Shown in pieces: positions 1 to 11,400 of a DNA stretch of 64,000 nt (position 1 is the stretch's first letter; the number at the start of each line of letters is the position of its first letter). The stretch comes from Isoetes taiwanensis. Its lineage: Eukaryota; Streptophyta; Lycopodiopsida; Isoetales; Isoetaceae. The translations under genes and the position numbers were made by a program. The DNA lies in assembly GCA_021234155.1 (NCBI GenBank), contig JAJEKV010000009.1, positions 11,414,546 through 11,478,545 of the forward strand, written 5' to 3'. The notes under the pieces are model-generated. The model did not search any database and was not told the origin of the DNA. It saw only the letters and a program-made list of their open reading frames with translations.

Positions 1-599
1 AGGGTGAGATCTCAGTTGTAGGATGATCTAGCACATCCTTTTTTGGTGTACTATTTGATGCACCTTGAATGTCAGCAAGATGGCCATAACCTAGGTCTTC
101 AAATACAGCCTCTGGCACCTTTCCATTGCAACCATAAATACATTGTCCTCCTCTCAACAATGAACAATAAGCTATATGATACTCATGTTGGCAATTCAAT
201 GCTTCACATGTATAAAAAAGATCATGCACTAATAACTTATCTCGCATAATTGTAAAGATATTAAATGTGGCGCTCCCCGAACCTATAAATAAGGGAAATT
301 TCCCTTCCATAACGACTCGATCACCAAAGAAAGGTCCTTCATCTAACTCGGACCACTCATGATGGTCAAATGTCCGAGGAAGGACACGAAGGTGTCATTT
401 GTTCCATGCCTCCTCTAGGATATTCTATATTGTGAAAGCATACGTACATATTAGTACTAGCAACAATATATATGAAATAATATGCCACCACGAAGGGTGA
501 CTCATCCATCATAAAGGCAACATAATTGAGCACTAGACAACAGACACAATGGTGATATAGAAGTAGGAGCCTTGCTGATCGTAAGGCTCCCTTAGCATG
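1..599. other. No gene seen; AT-rich repeat debris
   Basis: Only short open frames without recognisable domains. A short palindrome of the form AAGGGAAATTTCCCTT lies near 290-306. I see no gene or RNA structure here that I can support. Confidence 0.5.
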
Positions 600-1260
600 C
601 TATACTCGATCACCGTGTGTGGGCCGGGTATAGGTCTGACACCCCTGGACTGCAGGCACCATCCCCAAAGGACATCTTGGGCTTGATAGATATGGGTGAG
701 CTTGTTCTATGCATTTTGGGGAGTTAAAGTCGGGTAAGGACCTCTCGGGGGCTGCACCTATCATATAGGGGGTACCTCATGTGCGTGCAAGAGGTTGCCG
801 AAAACTCCTTTGTATATGCCTTAAAGATTTTTTCAAAACCTCTATTTTGGCCATATATTGTACTAGAGTCGCCTAAAAAAAACCTCTAGGCAAAAGTATA
901 TGTATGGTTCAAGCCCAAATTAAACCCTTTTGGGTTATTCATCTAAATTGTACGACTAAAGCTATGTGAACTCCCATTGACGAACCTAGGTCCTCTAGCT
1001 GCCCGTGAAACTATTGTGCTCTGAGAAGACTTGTCCCATTCCTGCCTCATCGGACCAGGGAGATGCAACCTAGAGTAGTCTCATAGGGTGACTCCATGAG
1101 ATTACGTCTCCGGAAGGCTATAGTGACGCCATAGTATGTTTCAACCCTTTTGCAAAGTGTGTATAGGTTGGGCAGATGGAGTGAACTACCCTAGCCAATG
1201 TTCTATGCCAGCCAACGCCCTTTTGAGCCTAAGTCCAGGTAGATTTGATGTATTTTTATG
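600..1260 (+). repeat. Dispersed repeat, copy A (inverted relative to 8180-8540)
   Basis: Several blocks of this stretch match the reverse complement of 8180-8540. Examples are the block around 1042-1070 (CCTCATCGG...GGAGATGCAACC), the block around 1155-1215 (TTTTGCAAAGTGTGTATAGG, then GGGCAGATGGAGTGAACTAC) and the block around 612-640. They are similar but diverged, as expected for two old copies of one non-coding or LTR-like repeat. No coding domain is visible. The flank near 486-505 also resembles 8060-8078 in direct orientation, so the copies are not simply collinear. Confidence 0.6.
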
Positions 1261-1393
1261 TATTATATTAAACTGAAGAGAGTCGAGTGCATTCAAAAGG
1301 CTTTGAAAAAGATGACAAAAGATTGTTTACCCAATTTAACATTCATCGTCCTCATTTGTATGCCATAGAACAATTTTAAAGCTCCTTGAGTTA

Positions 1394-1710
1394 GAATAGA
1401 ATGGCATTTTGCCGCCATTCTTCTGCGTAATCCATGACCCTCTGAGAAGTCATGGGGGCACCAAGAATGGTCACCCCAATGCCATTTCTACCCCACCGGA
1501 TTCTCCTTCTGTGTTTTGGAGGGGTGATTTGTCATTCTTGACAAGAATGGTTCAAGAAGATGCAGGAACGGTAACCCACTTACCTTGACGTTATGTGGAA
1601 CGGGAAGGGGAAGCAAGAATGCTTCCCCCTGACCTGCAGAATCCGGGAGCGCCGTGTAGGCGCGACCGGATTCCGGTCGCGCCTACACGACCCACTTACC
1701 TTGACGTTAT
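1394..1710. repeat. Cluster of short perfect hairpins and a 21-bp direct repeat
   Basis: A compact run of inverted repeats: AGAATGGC/GCCATTCT (1398-1421), CATTCTT/AAGAATG (1533-1549), GGGGAAGCA/TGCTTCCCC (1607-1628), and a perfect palindrome with 18-bp arms around one base (1653-1689, arm CGTGTAGGCGCGACCGGA). A 21-bp direct repeat beginning ACCCACTTACCTTGACG occurs at 1574-1594 and 1690-1710 and brackets the last two hairpins, like a target-site duplication. This could be a small foldback or MITE-like element. No coding capacity. Confidence 0.6.
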
Positions 1711-3239
1711 TGTCAATTGCGATTTTGATGTATGTCTGTTAGTACATTGTTATGGCTTTATGCGACCTTAGAGGAGCGGCTCAAGGCTCAACAAGAATTT
1801 GCCTAGCATATCTTATGCATAAAGCGACATTTTATATGGGTTACATAAATAACATTAAAACTAAGCCTAAGGCGATGGATCTTAAGCAATTGGTTCAAGA
1901 CATGAACCGTCCGGACAGCCTGATCAGCCGATCTGCTTCGTAGCAAGCCAATACTGAGACCCATGTTTTGCATTTAAGGGCATCTATGACAGATCGATGT
2001 TCTTAATATATGCATGTTCTTGAAACTAGGCTACATCTTCTAGATTGCCATTATGTGATAGAATGTCCACAAGAATGATACCAACTCGTGACATGAGGTA
2101 AAGAATGCCCTTCTTATATATCTCTATCAAATAAACAGACGTGCAAGACTCAGACAAGATAACATGCGATCATCATCTTCATCTCACAAGCCCAAAATCT
2201 GCTTTAACACATCAGAACCCTCTAAACATATCTTTAAAATAAGAACAGAGTTAACTTATCAAACCCACAAGACCTGTTTAAAATCTCAGACATGCTCAGC
2301 AATAGCAAGCAGATAAAGAGGCAATGTTGGATTGTGGCTAGACTCAGAGCATCGAAATGACAAGGACCTTCCCATGAGTGAAACTACTTAAGTGTTAAGT
2401 AGATATATTCTTTGACATATGGCATGGCAGTTTTGAGTAGCATAACAACAATCCAGCTCACAAGAATCACGACGCATAGACACTGACTCAGTGATCCCAT
2501 CTTGCCATGTCCACATAGAATGTTCTGCATTGCAGACATTGTGCATCCCATACCATATAATCCTGTTGTTTAAGAACATCATATACTACTACCCAAAAGC
2601 ATGAACATATCTCCATAAGGACATTATAAAAAGAGCATTGCATGCTTGCAGATGTCATTTCCCTATTTTTAACACACTATATCATAATACATAGTAAACA
2701 TGGTATACTAGTTGGGCTTTCCAATTAATATCTGCACATTACCAAGTAGAAAGAGTATGCCATGGGCATTAATAGATTTAGATGTGATGTTTGTGTTAGC
2801 CACGGTAATAATGGAAGAGATCAGTTGCAACAGCTGGTTACTAGGACCACGTAATTTGGAGGCCGAAGGTTCGTCTACATTACTTGTAATGCCATGTTGA
2901 GGTCCGCATATATAATTGGATGTAAAGAAAAGATCTTATATTTAATATCAAAGTGGTTGTTCCATGTAATTTTCTACTAGGATGCTCAAAAAGCTTGGCC
3001 GGCGGCCGGTGCATTTTAAACTCCATTTGCAATTGATCCAATGGCACATATGTAAGGTTAGCATGATGATGTCAGAATCTTGGACTACTCTTTGCAGAAA
3101 CTATCACTTCGACACACTGGCCAAGGATTATGCAGCACACCAATAGATCATCTTGACCACATTCCATCTTTAGGCTATATTAAGATTCATTGAGAGGAAA
3201 GAACTTCTGGAAAAAATGGGCATTCTTTTGCTATAGTTG
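1711..3239. other. No gene seen
   Basis: AT-rich DNA with scattered short frames on both strands. None has a recognisable domain, and I found no splice-compatible chain of exons. I can support no feature here. Confidence 0.5.
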
Positions 3240-3437
3240 CCTGAACAAAAGCAAGCAGAACAACATGAAGCATACTCTGAAGTGCAGTTCCATATGTAGC
3301 TTAATAAAATGGGCTGGTCTACTTGCAATTCTGATAGGCGCTTCCTGAACAAAAGCAAGCAGAACAACATGAAGCATACTCTGAAGTGCAGTTGCAATGT
3401 AGCTTAATAAAATGGGCTGGTCTACTTGCCATTCTGC
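3240..3437. repeat. Tandem duplication, two copies of ~94 bp at 104-bp spacing
   Basis: The sequence starting CCTGAACAAAAGCAAGCAG at 3240 recurs at 3344 and runs with only a few differences to about 3437. The repeat creates twin short minus-strand frames that share peptide segments, but nothing suggests a real protein. It lies downstream of the 3' end of the PPR gene. Confidence 0.85.
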
Positions 3438-4041
3438 TTCATTGTGCATACTGGCACGTAACAGAGTTAAGCTCAGAATCTAGGTGCCAAAGAACAGGAA
3501 AATATCAAATCACTTAATGCACTGAGAATAGCGACATTCCTAAGATTAAAACATGAAATGAAAAAGCAGATGTACCTTCCCGTGTTTGGCTTTAAGAACG
3601 CCCTGTTCTAGAACAGAATTACATTCTCCGCCCGCCAAAAAAACTTCATATATCAATATCGGCTTCTTCTTTAACATATAAAACTGTGAGCACCTGCATG
3701 CAAAGGACTACCGGCTAACTAGAAATATCCATTGAAATCAGATTAGAAATAAACCTGGAAACAAAGAATCTCTACTTTCTAACTGTTACTCTTAGCTTGA
3801 TTCTCAGCCATCAAAATCTACAGCAGGCCAGACACCTACCATCCAAACAAAAGATTCTTATGAATACTCTAAAACCTCATACGGCATCCCTAGGATTTGC
3901 CCTTCGGACAACCCAGAAATATAGATAGATTTAACCTCCATGTATATATGTCTACTGCCATTGTCATTTTGATGCCATATTACTAAATTGCTTTTGAGAG
4001 TTTTATGTTGGTTGGAATTTCCTTGGCATACAAGCTAAGCA

Positions 4042-5883
4042 TCAAGTGAACAAAACAGTTCCAATGTTTTCTTCTTTGTTCAAACTAGCATAGGTTCCAC
4101 AAGCTCTTAGAAAGCTCACAAGTGCTTCAGCGCCAGTTTCTAATGGAACCTGAATAATAAAATCCTCTGCTTCATCCAGTAATCCTACACGTGCAAGAAG
4201 GTCTACAATACAGTGATAATGCTCATCTACTAGAAAAATCCCATAGCTTGGTTTTGCTGATATAAACTGATGGCATCCCTCATCCACCCGCATACAGTGA
4301 CTGCATGCACAGAAAACACTGGCAAGGGTTGCGCCATCAGCCTTCATGCCCAATAATTGCATTTCATTGAAGATTTGCAAGGCCATACCCCCTTGACCAT
4401 GTTGAGAGAATACTGCAAGCATAGCATTATAAGTCACCAAAGTTGGGAGCTGAACTCTACAAAAGGCTCTATATGAATCACACAAGTATCCATGCTTGCC
4501 ATATACATTCACTAGGGAAGTCCCAACAAGTGTATGTATTTCCAAGTTATGATGAAGAACATAAGATTCTAACCAGATACTTCGAATTAAACTGGATGAA
4601 ATAGTGCCTCCTTCAAGTAGGTTGATAAAGGTTATACTATTTGGCTTTGAACCCTCCTCCTGCATCTGCTCAAAAACATCAATAGCTTCCTTGGAATTCC
4701 CCTCTTGACTATACATGGCAATGATGCTATTCCACGAAACTATGTCTTTTTTGGACATACTACCGATCACCATTTGAGCATCCCCCCTGCTACCACACTT
4801 GCTATACAAGTTAAGAAGTGCATTTCCTACAAAAAGATCTGACCCTAGATGGCTATGCACAATAGAAGCATGAGTGAACTTACCCTCTGCAATAGACCCT
4901 ATGGCTGTGCACGAATTTAAAACGCTAACATATGTCACCTCATTGGGCGACAGTCCTTCTAACTGCATCTGGCTAAGGAAAAAAAGAGATCTATTATTGT
5001 TACAGTTTTCAGTACAAGCTGTAATTATCGCATTCCATGACACAACATCTCTTTGAATCCATCCATTAAAAACGATACATGCAGCCTCAAAAGATCCAAA
5101 GTTCCCATACATACTAATAAGTGCATTCCCTATAACCACATCAGTAGCAGCCCCATTCTGCATTGTGCAAGCATGGACCATCTTACCCTCTGAAACTTTT
5201 ACCAACACAGAGCATAGATGAAGAAGCGTAGCAAATGTAAATTTATTGGGCTTGACAGAATTCAGCCTCATTTGTCGGTACCGTAGCAAAGCCTCTCTTT
5301 CGCTTCCATTATGAGCACAAGCTGTGATCATTATAGTCCAGCTGTGTGAATTTTTTCCAGGAATGGCATCAAACACCATCCTTGCAAACTCAAGCGCATG
5401 ACATTTGCCATACATCTCAACCAGTAGGTTCCCCAGAAACCGTTGCTGCCCATAACCACGTTTTACTATGAGAGTATGTATTCTCTTCCCCTCTGCCAAG
5501 GCCCCTGCAGTGCCACATTCCCGTAATAGAATAAGAAAATCCTGCTGGTCCAACAACTCAACTTCCACCTTTAACTGCATATTTAGACTAATCAATTTCT
5601 CCTCCACATCGTCTGCATTAGCACCTTGAGCTACATCCAATGATTCTGGATTAGAATCAATTCTTCCCCCTGTGGACTCTGCCAGGGAATTATAGCTGTT
5701 GGAAACCCCAAGAGCCTGCGCTCGAGCATGGCTTTGTTGCCCAGCAAACTGCATCCGCTGGTGGAAGTTAGGGTAGCAAGCTGCCAAGGGTGAATTTTGA
5801 GAGGCCCAGTGCGTGGGCGCTATTCTCAAACCATCACAAGTTGGATTTCTCTGCCAAATTCGACAAAGGGTGTGTAAGAGCAA
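4042..5883 (-). CDS. PLS-class pentatricopeptide repeat protein without E2/DYW domain
   Basis: One intact intronless frame of 613 residues. PPR proteins bind organellar RNA in a sequence-specific way; PLS types act mainly in RNA editing, processing or stability. The first ~110 residues hold no repeats and begin MLLHTLCRIWQRNP, basic and without acids, compatible with organelle targeting. From about residue 115 on, P-, L- and S-type units follow each other, with hallmark pieces such as GKRIHTLIVKRG, VKPNKFTFATLL, RDVVSWNAIITAC, LSPNEVTYVSVL, KDIVSWNSIIAMYSQEG and SKPNSITFINLL. The last recognisable unit (DEHYHCIVDLLARVGLLDEAEDF) resembles the PPR unit before the E domain. The protein ends ~25 residues after RACGTYASLNK, so it has no E2 or DYW deaminase domain. 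An editing role would need a partner in trans. The start chosen is the first ATG of the frame. The specific target is unknown. Confidence 0.93.
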   Translation of the reverse strand: MLLHTLCRIWQRNPTCDGLRIAPTHWASQNSPLAACYPNFHQRMQFAGQQSHARAQALGVSNSYNSLAESTGGRIDSNPESLDVAQGANADDVEEKLISLNMQLKVEVELLDQQDFLILLRECGTAGALAEGKRIHTLIVKRGYGQQRFLGNLLVEMYGKCHALEFARMVFDAIPGKNSHSWTIMITACAHNGSEREALLRYRQMRLNSVKPNKFTFATLLHLCSVLVKVSEGKMVHACTMQNGAATDVVIGNALISMYGNFGSFEAACIVFNGWIQRDVVSWNAIITACTENCNNNRSLFFLSQMQLEGLSPNEVTYVSVLNSCTAIGSIAEGKFTHASIVHSHLGSDLFVGNALLNLYSKCGSRGDAQMVIGSMSKKDIVSWNSIIAMYSQEGNSKEAIDVFEQMQEEGSKPNSITFINLLEGGTISSSLIRSIWLESYVLHHNLEIHTLVGTSLVNVYGKHGYLCDSYRAFCRVQLPTLVTYNAMLAVFSQHGQGGMALQIFNEMQLLGMKADGATLASVFCACSHCMRVDEGCHQFISAKPSYGIFLVDEHYHCIVDLLARVGLLDEAEDFIIQVPLETGAEALVSFLRACGTYASLNKEENIGTVLFT

Positions 5884-8058
5884 AAGCCACCTATAAAATT
5901 ACCTATGGCAAAGGCCAGACCTCAGGGCAGATGGTTACTGATATGATCTCCATGTTTGGGCAGCTTGTATTCGAGAAGACTGTTATTCCACCATTGATAC
6001 CAACTGTTAGTGTTCATAAAAAAGCTCAAAATCATGAATGCTGATGTCAAAGGATGTCTTCCTGTTCCTGTTCATGGGAATGTTTTCACTTTTTATTGCC
6101 GACCATAGATGGGGAGAATGTTCCCTCACTTGTCCTAGATCGAGTCGAGGGCTAGGATTTTTTTGGTCTTTACCCCGACATTTCCATTGGTCTAAATTAA
6201 AATCCGCAACCGAAGAGGATGAGGGGGGTCGCTTTTGTAGGATAATCCCAAATGACCGGGGAGATAGATACTATGCAGACAACTTAAATTAAGATGGGAT
6301 ACTGTGCGCGGAAGTATAGCCTTGCTGCTACGATCTATTGAGGTTCGGCGTCTTGTCTTTGCGTTTTGTCCCTCTCCTCCCGAGCTACGTGGGTTACGTC
6401 ATGGCACTTGGTCATTTCTTTATCTCTAAGTGCTAGAGAGGGTTGCAAGCCAACACTTGGTCATTTTTTCTCCACTTGGGTAACATGGGGAGGGTTGCTC
6501 GTGGTGCTCGATCATTTTTTCTGGCTTCAGGGTTCCTCAGTTGCAAATCAAAGCTTCCGGCTCAACGAAAGAGGCTACGGTTTGGGGCCAGTAAAGAAGC
6601 ACTCTGAGTAGCCCTGGTCGCTAGATTTGGCACCAAAACCAAGGCCATTTAGTAGTTCCATATTGGAGACCCTGCTCCTGTCCACCAGAAGGTAGGCATG
6701 AGAAGATTGCCTCAACATAGGCAGAATTCCCTCTTTGATACCAAAAAAAAAAAAGCCACAAATAGAACTCTTGATATAGAAATGTGACAGCTCAAAATGG
6801 CCAAATATACGAATTTGGATACAATATCATACACCAACCATTGCGAGAATACTGTCCCGCAATACGAAACAAATTGTGTGTAGTTTATATCTTTAGCTCC
6901 TTGTGCTGATTTACATTTGTTTTTGAAGCTACTTCATATGCTTATGTTGAAATGGGCAACCTTAAAACTATTGAGATAACTAGATAGCATGTTTACATGG
7001 TGGAAAAAAAAAAAACCTGATTTGGAGAAATAAAGGTTCGATGGCTGCCCACTTGAAATTGGTTCGAATAGGCTCTTATAAATACCTTGGTAAAGCATAT
7101 GAATTGTAAGCAATCCATGTTTGCCTCCACTGCTTCCAATGCCTTCTGGTCTATCCTCTTAATCATAAGTTGATCAGAGGCTCAAGTCTAAATGTGCTAT
7201 TGATTCTTGCCAATAGAATGAACCTATCCTTTATTTGCATTAGTTGAAGCTCTAAATCTGTAGGCTCCCAAGTACAAGAATTGAGAACCTCTTGTAACCA
7301 TAGAAATACATAAACAATACCAGCCCATCTACTTAACAAGTAACTAGCCATGTATCTTCATTTGATGCAGCACAACCCTATACATGCTATGTAGGTATTG
7401 ATTTCATATTCCTACTAAGAAAGCTAAATACCTTAATAAAAAAAGACTGGCGAACTGAACAGTATAGATATTTTCTAATGTTTTCCATTGAATTATCAAA
7501 CTGGAAACTGTGCTATTCAAATACGTAAATTTATGTCATGTATTTATTTTATAAAAGAAATATACTATTATAATTAGTGATGCACATAGCTTGATTAATG
7601 GATGATTATTGATTGCAGGAAATAAGCTACGGATGGATCTAAAAATGCCTCAGCATTAAAAACATATTAATGGCATGTCCAACAATCTATTGACATATTC
7701 AAGTCTAACTTAAAATAATCAAAGGCTTGCCTCCCTTCCTTGGATTTTATGATAATAATTCCAATGGCCATGAAAATTATAAATTCTCTGTAATTTCCCT
7801 CCGTACCCTTCAATGTGCCTATAGCTGTGACGTCCCATCCTCATATACGATGCTCCCATCGTATAAGAACCGGAGTTCATCCTTCGTGCCAATGTACATG
7901 CTGACAGAGGCCGTCCACCTAACATCGAATCCTTGCTAACCAACAAGGACTTGACGAGGCAGAATGGATGTATCTTTCATCTTGTCGCCCTCGGGATTGA
8001 CCTAGCTGCGGAAACGTAAACAACGTAAGCACATAACATCAAATAGCATACATATCCA
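5884..8058. other. No gene seen; upstream flank of PPR gene and AT-rich intergenic DNA
   Basis: About 2.2 kb without a supportable gene. Frames in 6038-6611 and 7163-7946 are short and show no domain. A TGTGACGTCCC motif at 7827, followed by repeat-like sequence, resembles the start of some plant LTRs, but I could not find a matching partner end. Confidence 0.5.
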
Positions 8059-8179
8059 CCTCGAAGGGTGGCTCACCATAACATAGTATCTGTAATGCAT
8101 CAGTAACATCAACATAAGGGGAATCCTACCCAAGGCTCGGACTCAAGGGGATCAACTGACAGCTTGGGTCTTCAGAGGT

Positions 8180-8540
8180 CAAAGCAGACAGAGTTCATAA
8201 CAGTGGACTTGGTTGGCATAGAACATGGTCATTGGGTAGTCCGCTCCATCTGCCCCTCCTGTGCATACTTTGCAGAATAGGCTGATAAGTCTTGGGACTT
8301 GACCGTAGCCTGCCGGATGCATAGCCAAAGGGGTTACTCCTGGGTTGCATCTCCCCAGCCCGATGAGGCAGGAGGAGATCACTCCTTTTAGAGGCACGCA
8401 TGCCCACTACAAGCGGCTAGAGAGCCACTGCTCGTCTACGACTTGAACCCCATTGAAGGTGACGCATCACCCAAGAGGTGTCAAGCCCATGCCTTGCCCA
8501 CACTCCGTGGCAAACCATCAAGCCTAGACCGCTAAGTTTC
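8180..8540 (-). repeat. Dispersed repeat, copy B (inverted copy of 600-1260)
   Basis: Read on the minus strand, this stretch shows the same ordered blocks as 600-1260: the GTGTGGGC-rich block, the CTGCCTCATCGG...GGAGATGCAACC block, then the TGCAAAGTATGCACAGG / GGGCAGATGGAGCGGACTAC block. Divergence is moderate. Short frames across it are by-products of the repeat. Confidence 0.6.
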
Positions 8541-9073
8541 CCGGTAGGCTTTACACACTAGAGGGATCAATCTATAATGGGATATGTCCTCCTTATACGC
8601 CGGTCTAGCCACGCCACCCACAGTCAGGCAGGCTCTTATGCACAGGTCGCATTATGGAGGTTAACTAGGTGCATACTCTACTACGGCCTTCAGCAGGGTT
8701 CGAAATTAGAATTTGCCCTAACCATTAAAAATGCCTGCTTACATTTAAGGCTGCCAGAAATACATGAAATTATAGTGTACTTTCCCGGAAACTTCTCCGA
8801 AAATAGCCTGAAAAAACGCCGGGAATATTTTTGGCTATCGGAAATTTTTTGGAATGTTCGGATTTTTAAGGGTCGAAACCCCCCAATTTCGAACCCTGCC
8901 TTCAGGGTCTCTACCCCCCTTTCCAATAAATAGGAGTTTATAGAAATCAACCATGATCAGAACAATAGAATATCATCTAATCTATCTATCTATCTATTAT
9001 ACATGGTTAGGTTCTTTCATTAGAGGCTGAGATCTCGGAATCTATAAGAACTCTAAGGCTAATCTAACATATG
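8541..9073. other. No gene seen
   Basis: A small frame at 8577-8933 has no recognisable domain. The stretch contains a TCTATCTATC microsatellite near 8980 and otherwise nothing I can name. Confidence 0.45.
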
Positions 9074-9326
9074 AACTCGGCCTAATTTTTTTTTTTTTTT
9101 TTTTTTTTTTTTTGGGAGAAACGGCAGTGATTATATTATATTACATGCAAAAGGTACATAGTAATACAAAATACAGAGAGTAACTCTGTTATAAGGCCAT
9201 ATTTAAACAAAATGGCCTATCGCTCCCAAGGAGGCTATTTTAATAAACTAAAACACTGTTTGGATATGTAAACCAAAGAAAAAGAGGAAATATTATCAGC
9301 AGATCATCAGGATAACTCGGCCTAAT
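9074..9326 (-). mobile_element. 5'-truncated retroposed LINE 3' end with poly(A) and 13-bp TSD
   Basis: The 13-mer AACTCGGCCTAAT occurs at 9074-9086 and again at 9314-9326 and flanks a 227-bp insert. The insert starts on the plus strand with a run of nearly 30 T. Read on the minus strand it therefore ends in poly(A), preceded by an AT-rich tail (GTAATATAATATAATCAC). Long direct flanks plus poly(A) are the hallmark of target-primed reverse transcription. The body looks like the 3' untranslated end of an L1-like LINE; a retroposed transcript of other origin is possible. Confidence 0.85.
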
Positions 9327-10937
9327 GTCAAACTGGAAGTCAGCATTGCACAGCAGATTAGCCATCTACCTGATCCTTGGCTTGCTCCAGCTCCCTGGAA
9401 GGCGTCGATGCTCTTGTTCGGACTGAAGACGAACGACTTCGGAAGATCTGTTGCAGCAAAGAAAGCTTCGTGACACCTGGGAGGCAGGAATGGTGCAAGC
9501 GCTTGATGAGGCAAGCTCTTGGAGTCTGGAATCCGAAGGTGGTAAGTTTAGGATTCCAGTCTCTTTACATGGCCCTTTTAGGGTTAAGGCCAAAAGGTCA
9601 TGTAGGGCTTTGCCACGTGGAAAAATGGAGTTTATGGAGGTATCTTCCACAATACATTTCATTGTAGCAACATTGATCTCTACATTTTTTCGGCCCATAG
9701 TATGATCTTAAGCAATCACTATTCCGTAAACAACTAGCATAGACGAATCAACACTAAGCCATTACTGCTTGTACTATTTATTCATGGAAACTGTTTACTG
9801 CCTGTACTATTTATTCATGGAAACTGTCCTTACTACATCTGAACATGCAAATAAGTGCCAGATCACTCTCATCGATAAGAATTTTCCTGCATCCGAATGA
9901 CTCCGACAAACCAAGTGCGAAAGACAGATCCGATTCCGAAATCCTAGTTTTAGAGTAAGGAAAGGATCGTCTGGGCTCAACAGACCCTGCATGGCCATGG
10001 CGACAATACGATACATACCACCACGAACTAGGCTCTTGGTAGCCCTGGACGTGGGAAACAAATGACTAGCATCCGGCTTGAACACATGAATTTCACTAGA
10101 ATGTTTCCTCACAACCCTAAAGGGCTCTTCCGAACAACTAAACCTTGCATAGTACAGGCGAACCGAAGCCAACGAAGAAGCAGAAGCACATTGGTCGATC
10201 GGATGGCCCCCCTAACATAGTCTCACGCCTCTACCTAATTCACGTAATGCAATGCAATGGGAGTTTCAATTTGAGCCTTCGAACGTAGCTGGATTTTTAT
10301 TTGGGCCCTCGATATGGTACATTCACTAACATCAAAAGGATATTCCATCACCCCACCTCCCAGGGCAACAAAAAAAAAACACCAAACAAAGAGTGAAATC
10401 ACACTTGTGCCTGGCCAAGTTTCAAAAAACCATCAGCCAATAGCATTTCACTATTTCTGTTTCTTGGGCGCACATACTATCACACTACGGCTGCCCAGGA
10501 TGCTATTAATCTTGGGCATGCCCAAAAATCCTGGGCGGGGGCTATTTCCTGGCGAAGTTCTTGGCTACCGCCAGCTCAATGCCACGTTGACCAGAAACAT
10601 CGAAAGGAAAAAATTAGGGTTCTTAGCAACCCAGATTAACTTGTTCAGCGTGATTTGAACGTCGGATTTGCTCTTTGTGAAGCCGAAATGGCAAAAAAAC
10701 ACTGATTTGGAGCACTTTTTGAGCTAATTGGCAGCGATTTGAAGGTATTTGAAGAGTTTTTAGAGTCTAATCAGAGGTTATTTGAAGTGTTTTGAGCAAA
10801 GCTAGAACTGTGCCAGTCTAATCTGAGGTCTTAGGAGCGGTTTGGAGTGATTCGACCTTATTTTAACAGATTTGGAGTAATCAGAAGCCTAATCTATAGA
10901 TAATTTAATCCCCCGCTTTTTTCTTTTCCTTCTTGCA
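9327..10937. other. No supportable gene
   Basis: The longest frame (minus, 9807-10172, 121 codons) begins with TTG and has an in-frame stop just upstream instead of an ATG. Its composition looks somewhat protein-like (an MQGLLSPDDPF segment), but I recognise no family. It could be an eroded first exon. The remainder, including 10600-10900 with many GATTTG/TTTGAAG motifs, is low-complexity DNA. Confidence 0.4.
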
Positions 10938-11400
10938 CATCGCCTCCGCATTGAGACAGGGCGTTGGGCTCGGGAAGCACGAGAGCAAAGGCTTTGCCAG
11001 TGTTGCCATCAGGGCGCCATTGAGGATGAATGTCATGCCCTCCAGATCTGCCCAGCGTTTGCCCATATCAGAGAGCGGTATATTTGATTACTAGTGCCTG
11101 GACAACCGCTGCATGAGTTGTTGAATACGACGTCAGTGGGTTCGTTGGGGTCATACCCCCAGGAGGTTATAGATGCACGGACTCAGTTGTGTCTTCTGGG
11201 ACGGTATTGAACTGTCCTACACAATTGTACAGCATGCCAGCAGACTTATTACTGCTAAGGGTTTTCCCTCGAAAACCCTTCGGGGCGGGGGTTTTTTAAT
11301 CCTGTCAGTAATACGTTTGCTGCTCTCTTTTTTGTTTAGGTCCCATAGGCCAGTCGGTCTCCGTGGACGCTAAAAATCTATTCTATTCTATTCTATTCTT
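10938..11400 (+). mobile_element. 5'-truncated L1-like LINE: end of ORF2 (zf-RVT) plus 3' tail
   Basis: Reading 10938-11092 in one frame gives the end of a LINE reverse-transcriptase protein: HLRIETGRWAREAREQRLCQ, then CCHQGAIEDECHALQICPAF, then AHIRERYI and stop. The Cys-Cys...His...Cys spacing is that of the zf-RVT knuckle that ends many plant L1 ORF2 proteins. About 175 bases further on comes a stem-loop (CGAAAACCCTTCGGGGCGGGGGTTTT region, 11270-11300). The element ends with GGTCCCATAGGCCAGTCGG and a (TATTC)n tail at 11380-11400. Similar tails occur at 40020-40110 and 40780-40835. Confidence 0.85.

Noticed and set aside
9807-10172. A 121-codon minus-strand frame with protein-like composition
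   Set aside because: It starts with TTG, has an in-frame stop just upstream and no ATG. No family is recognised, so it was mentioned only as part of an intergenic entry.
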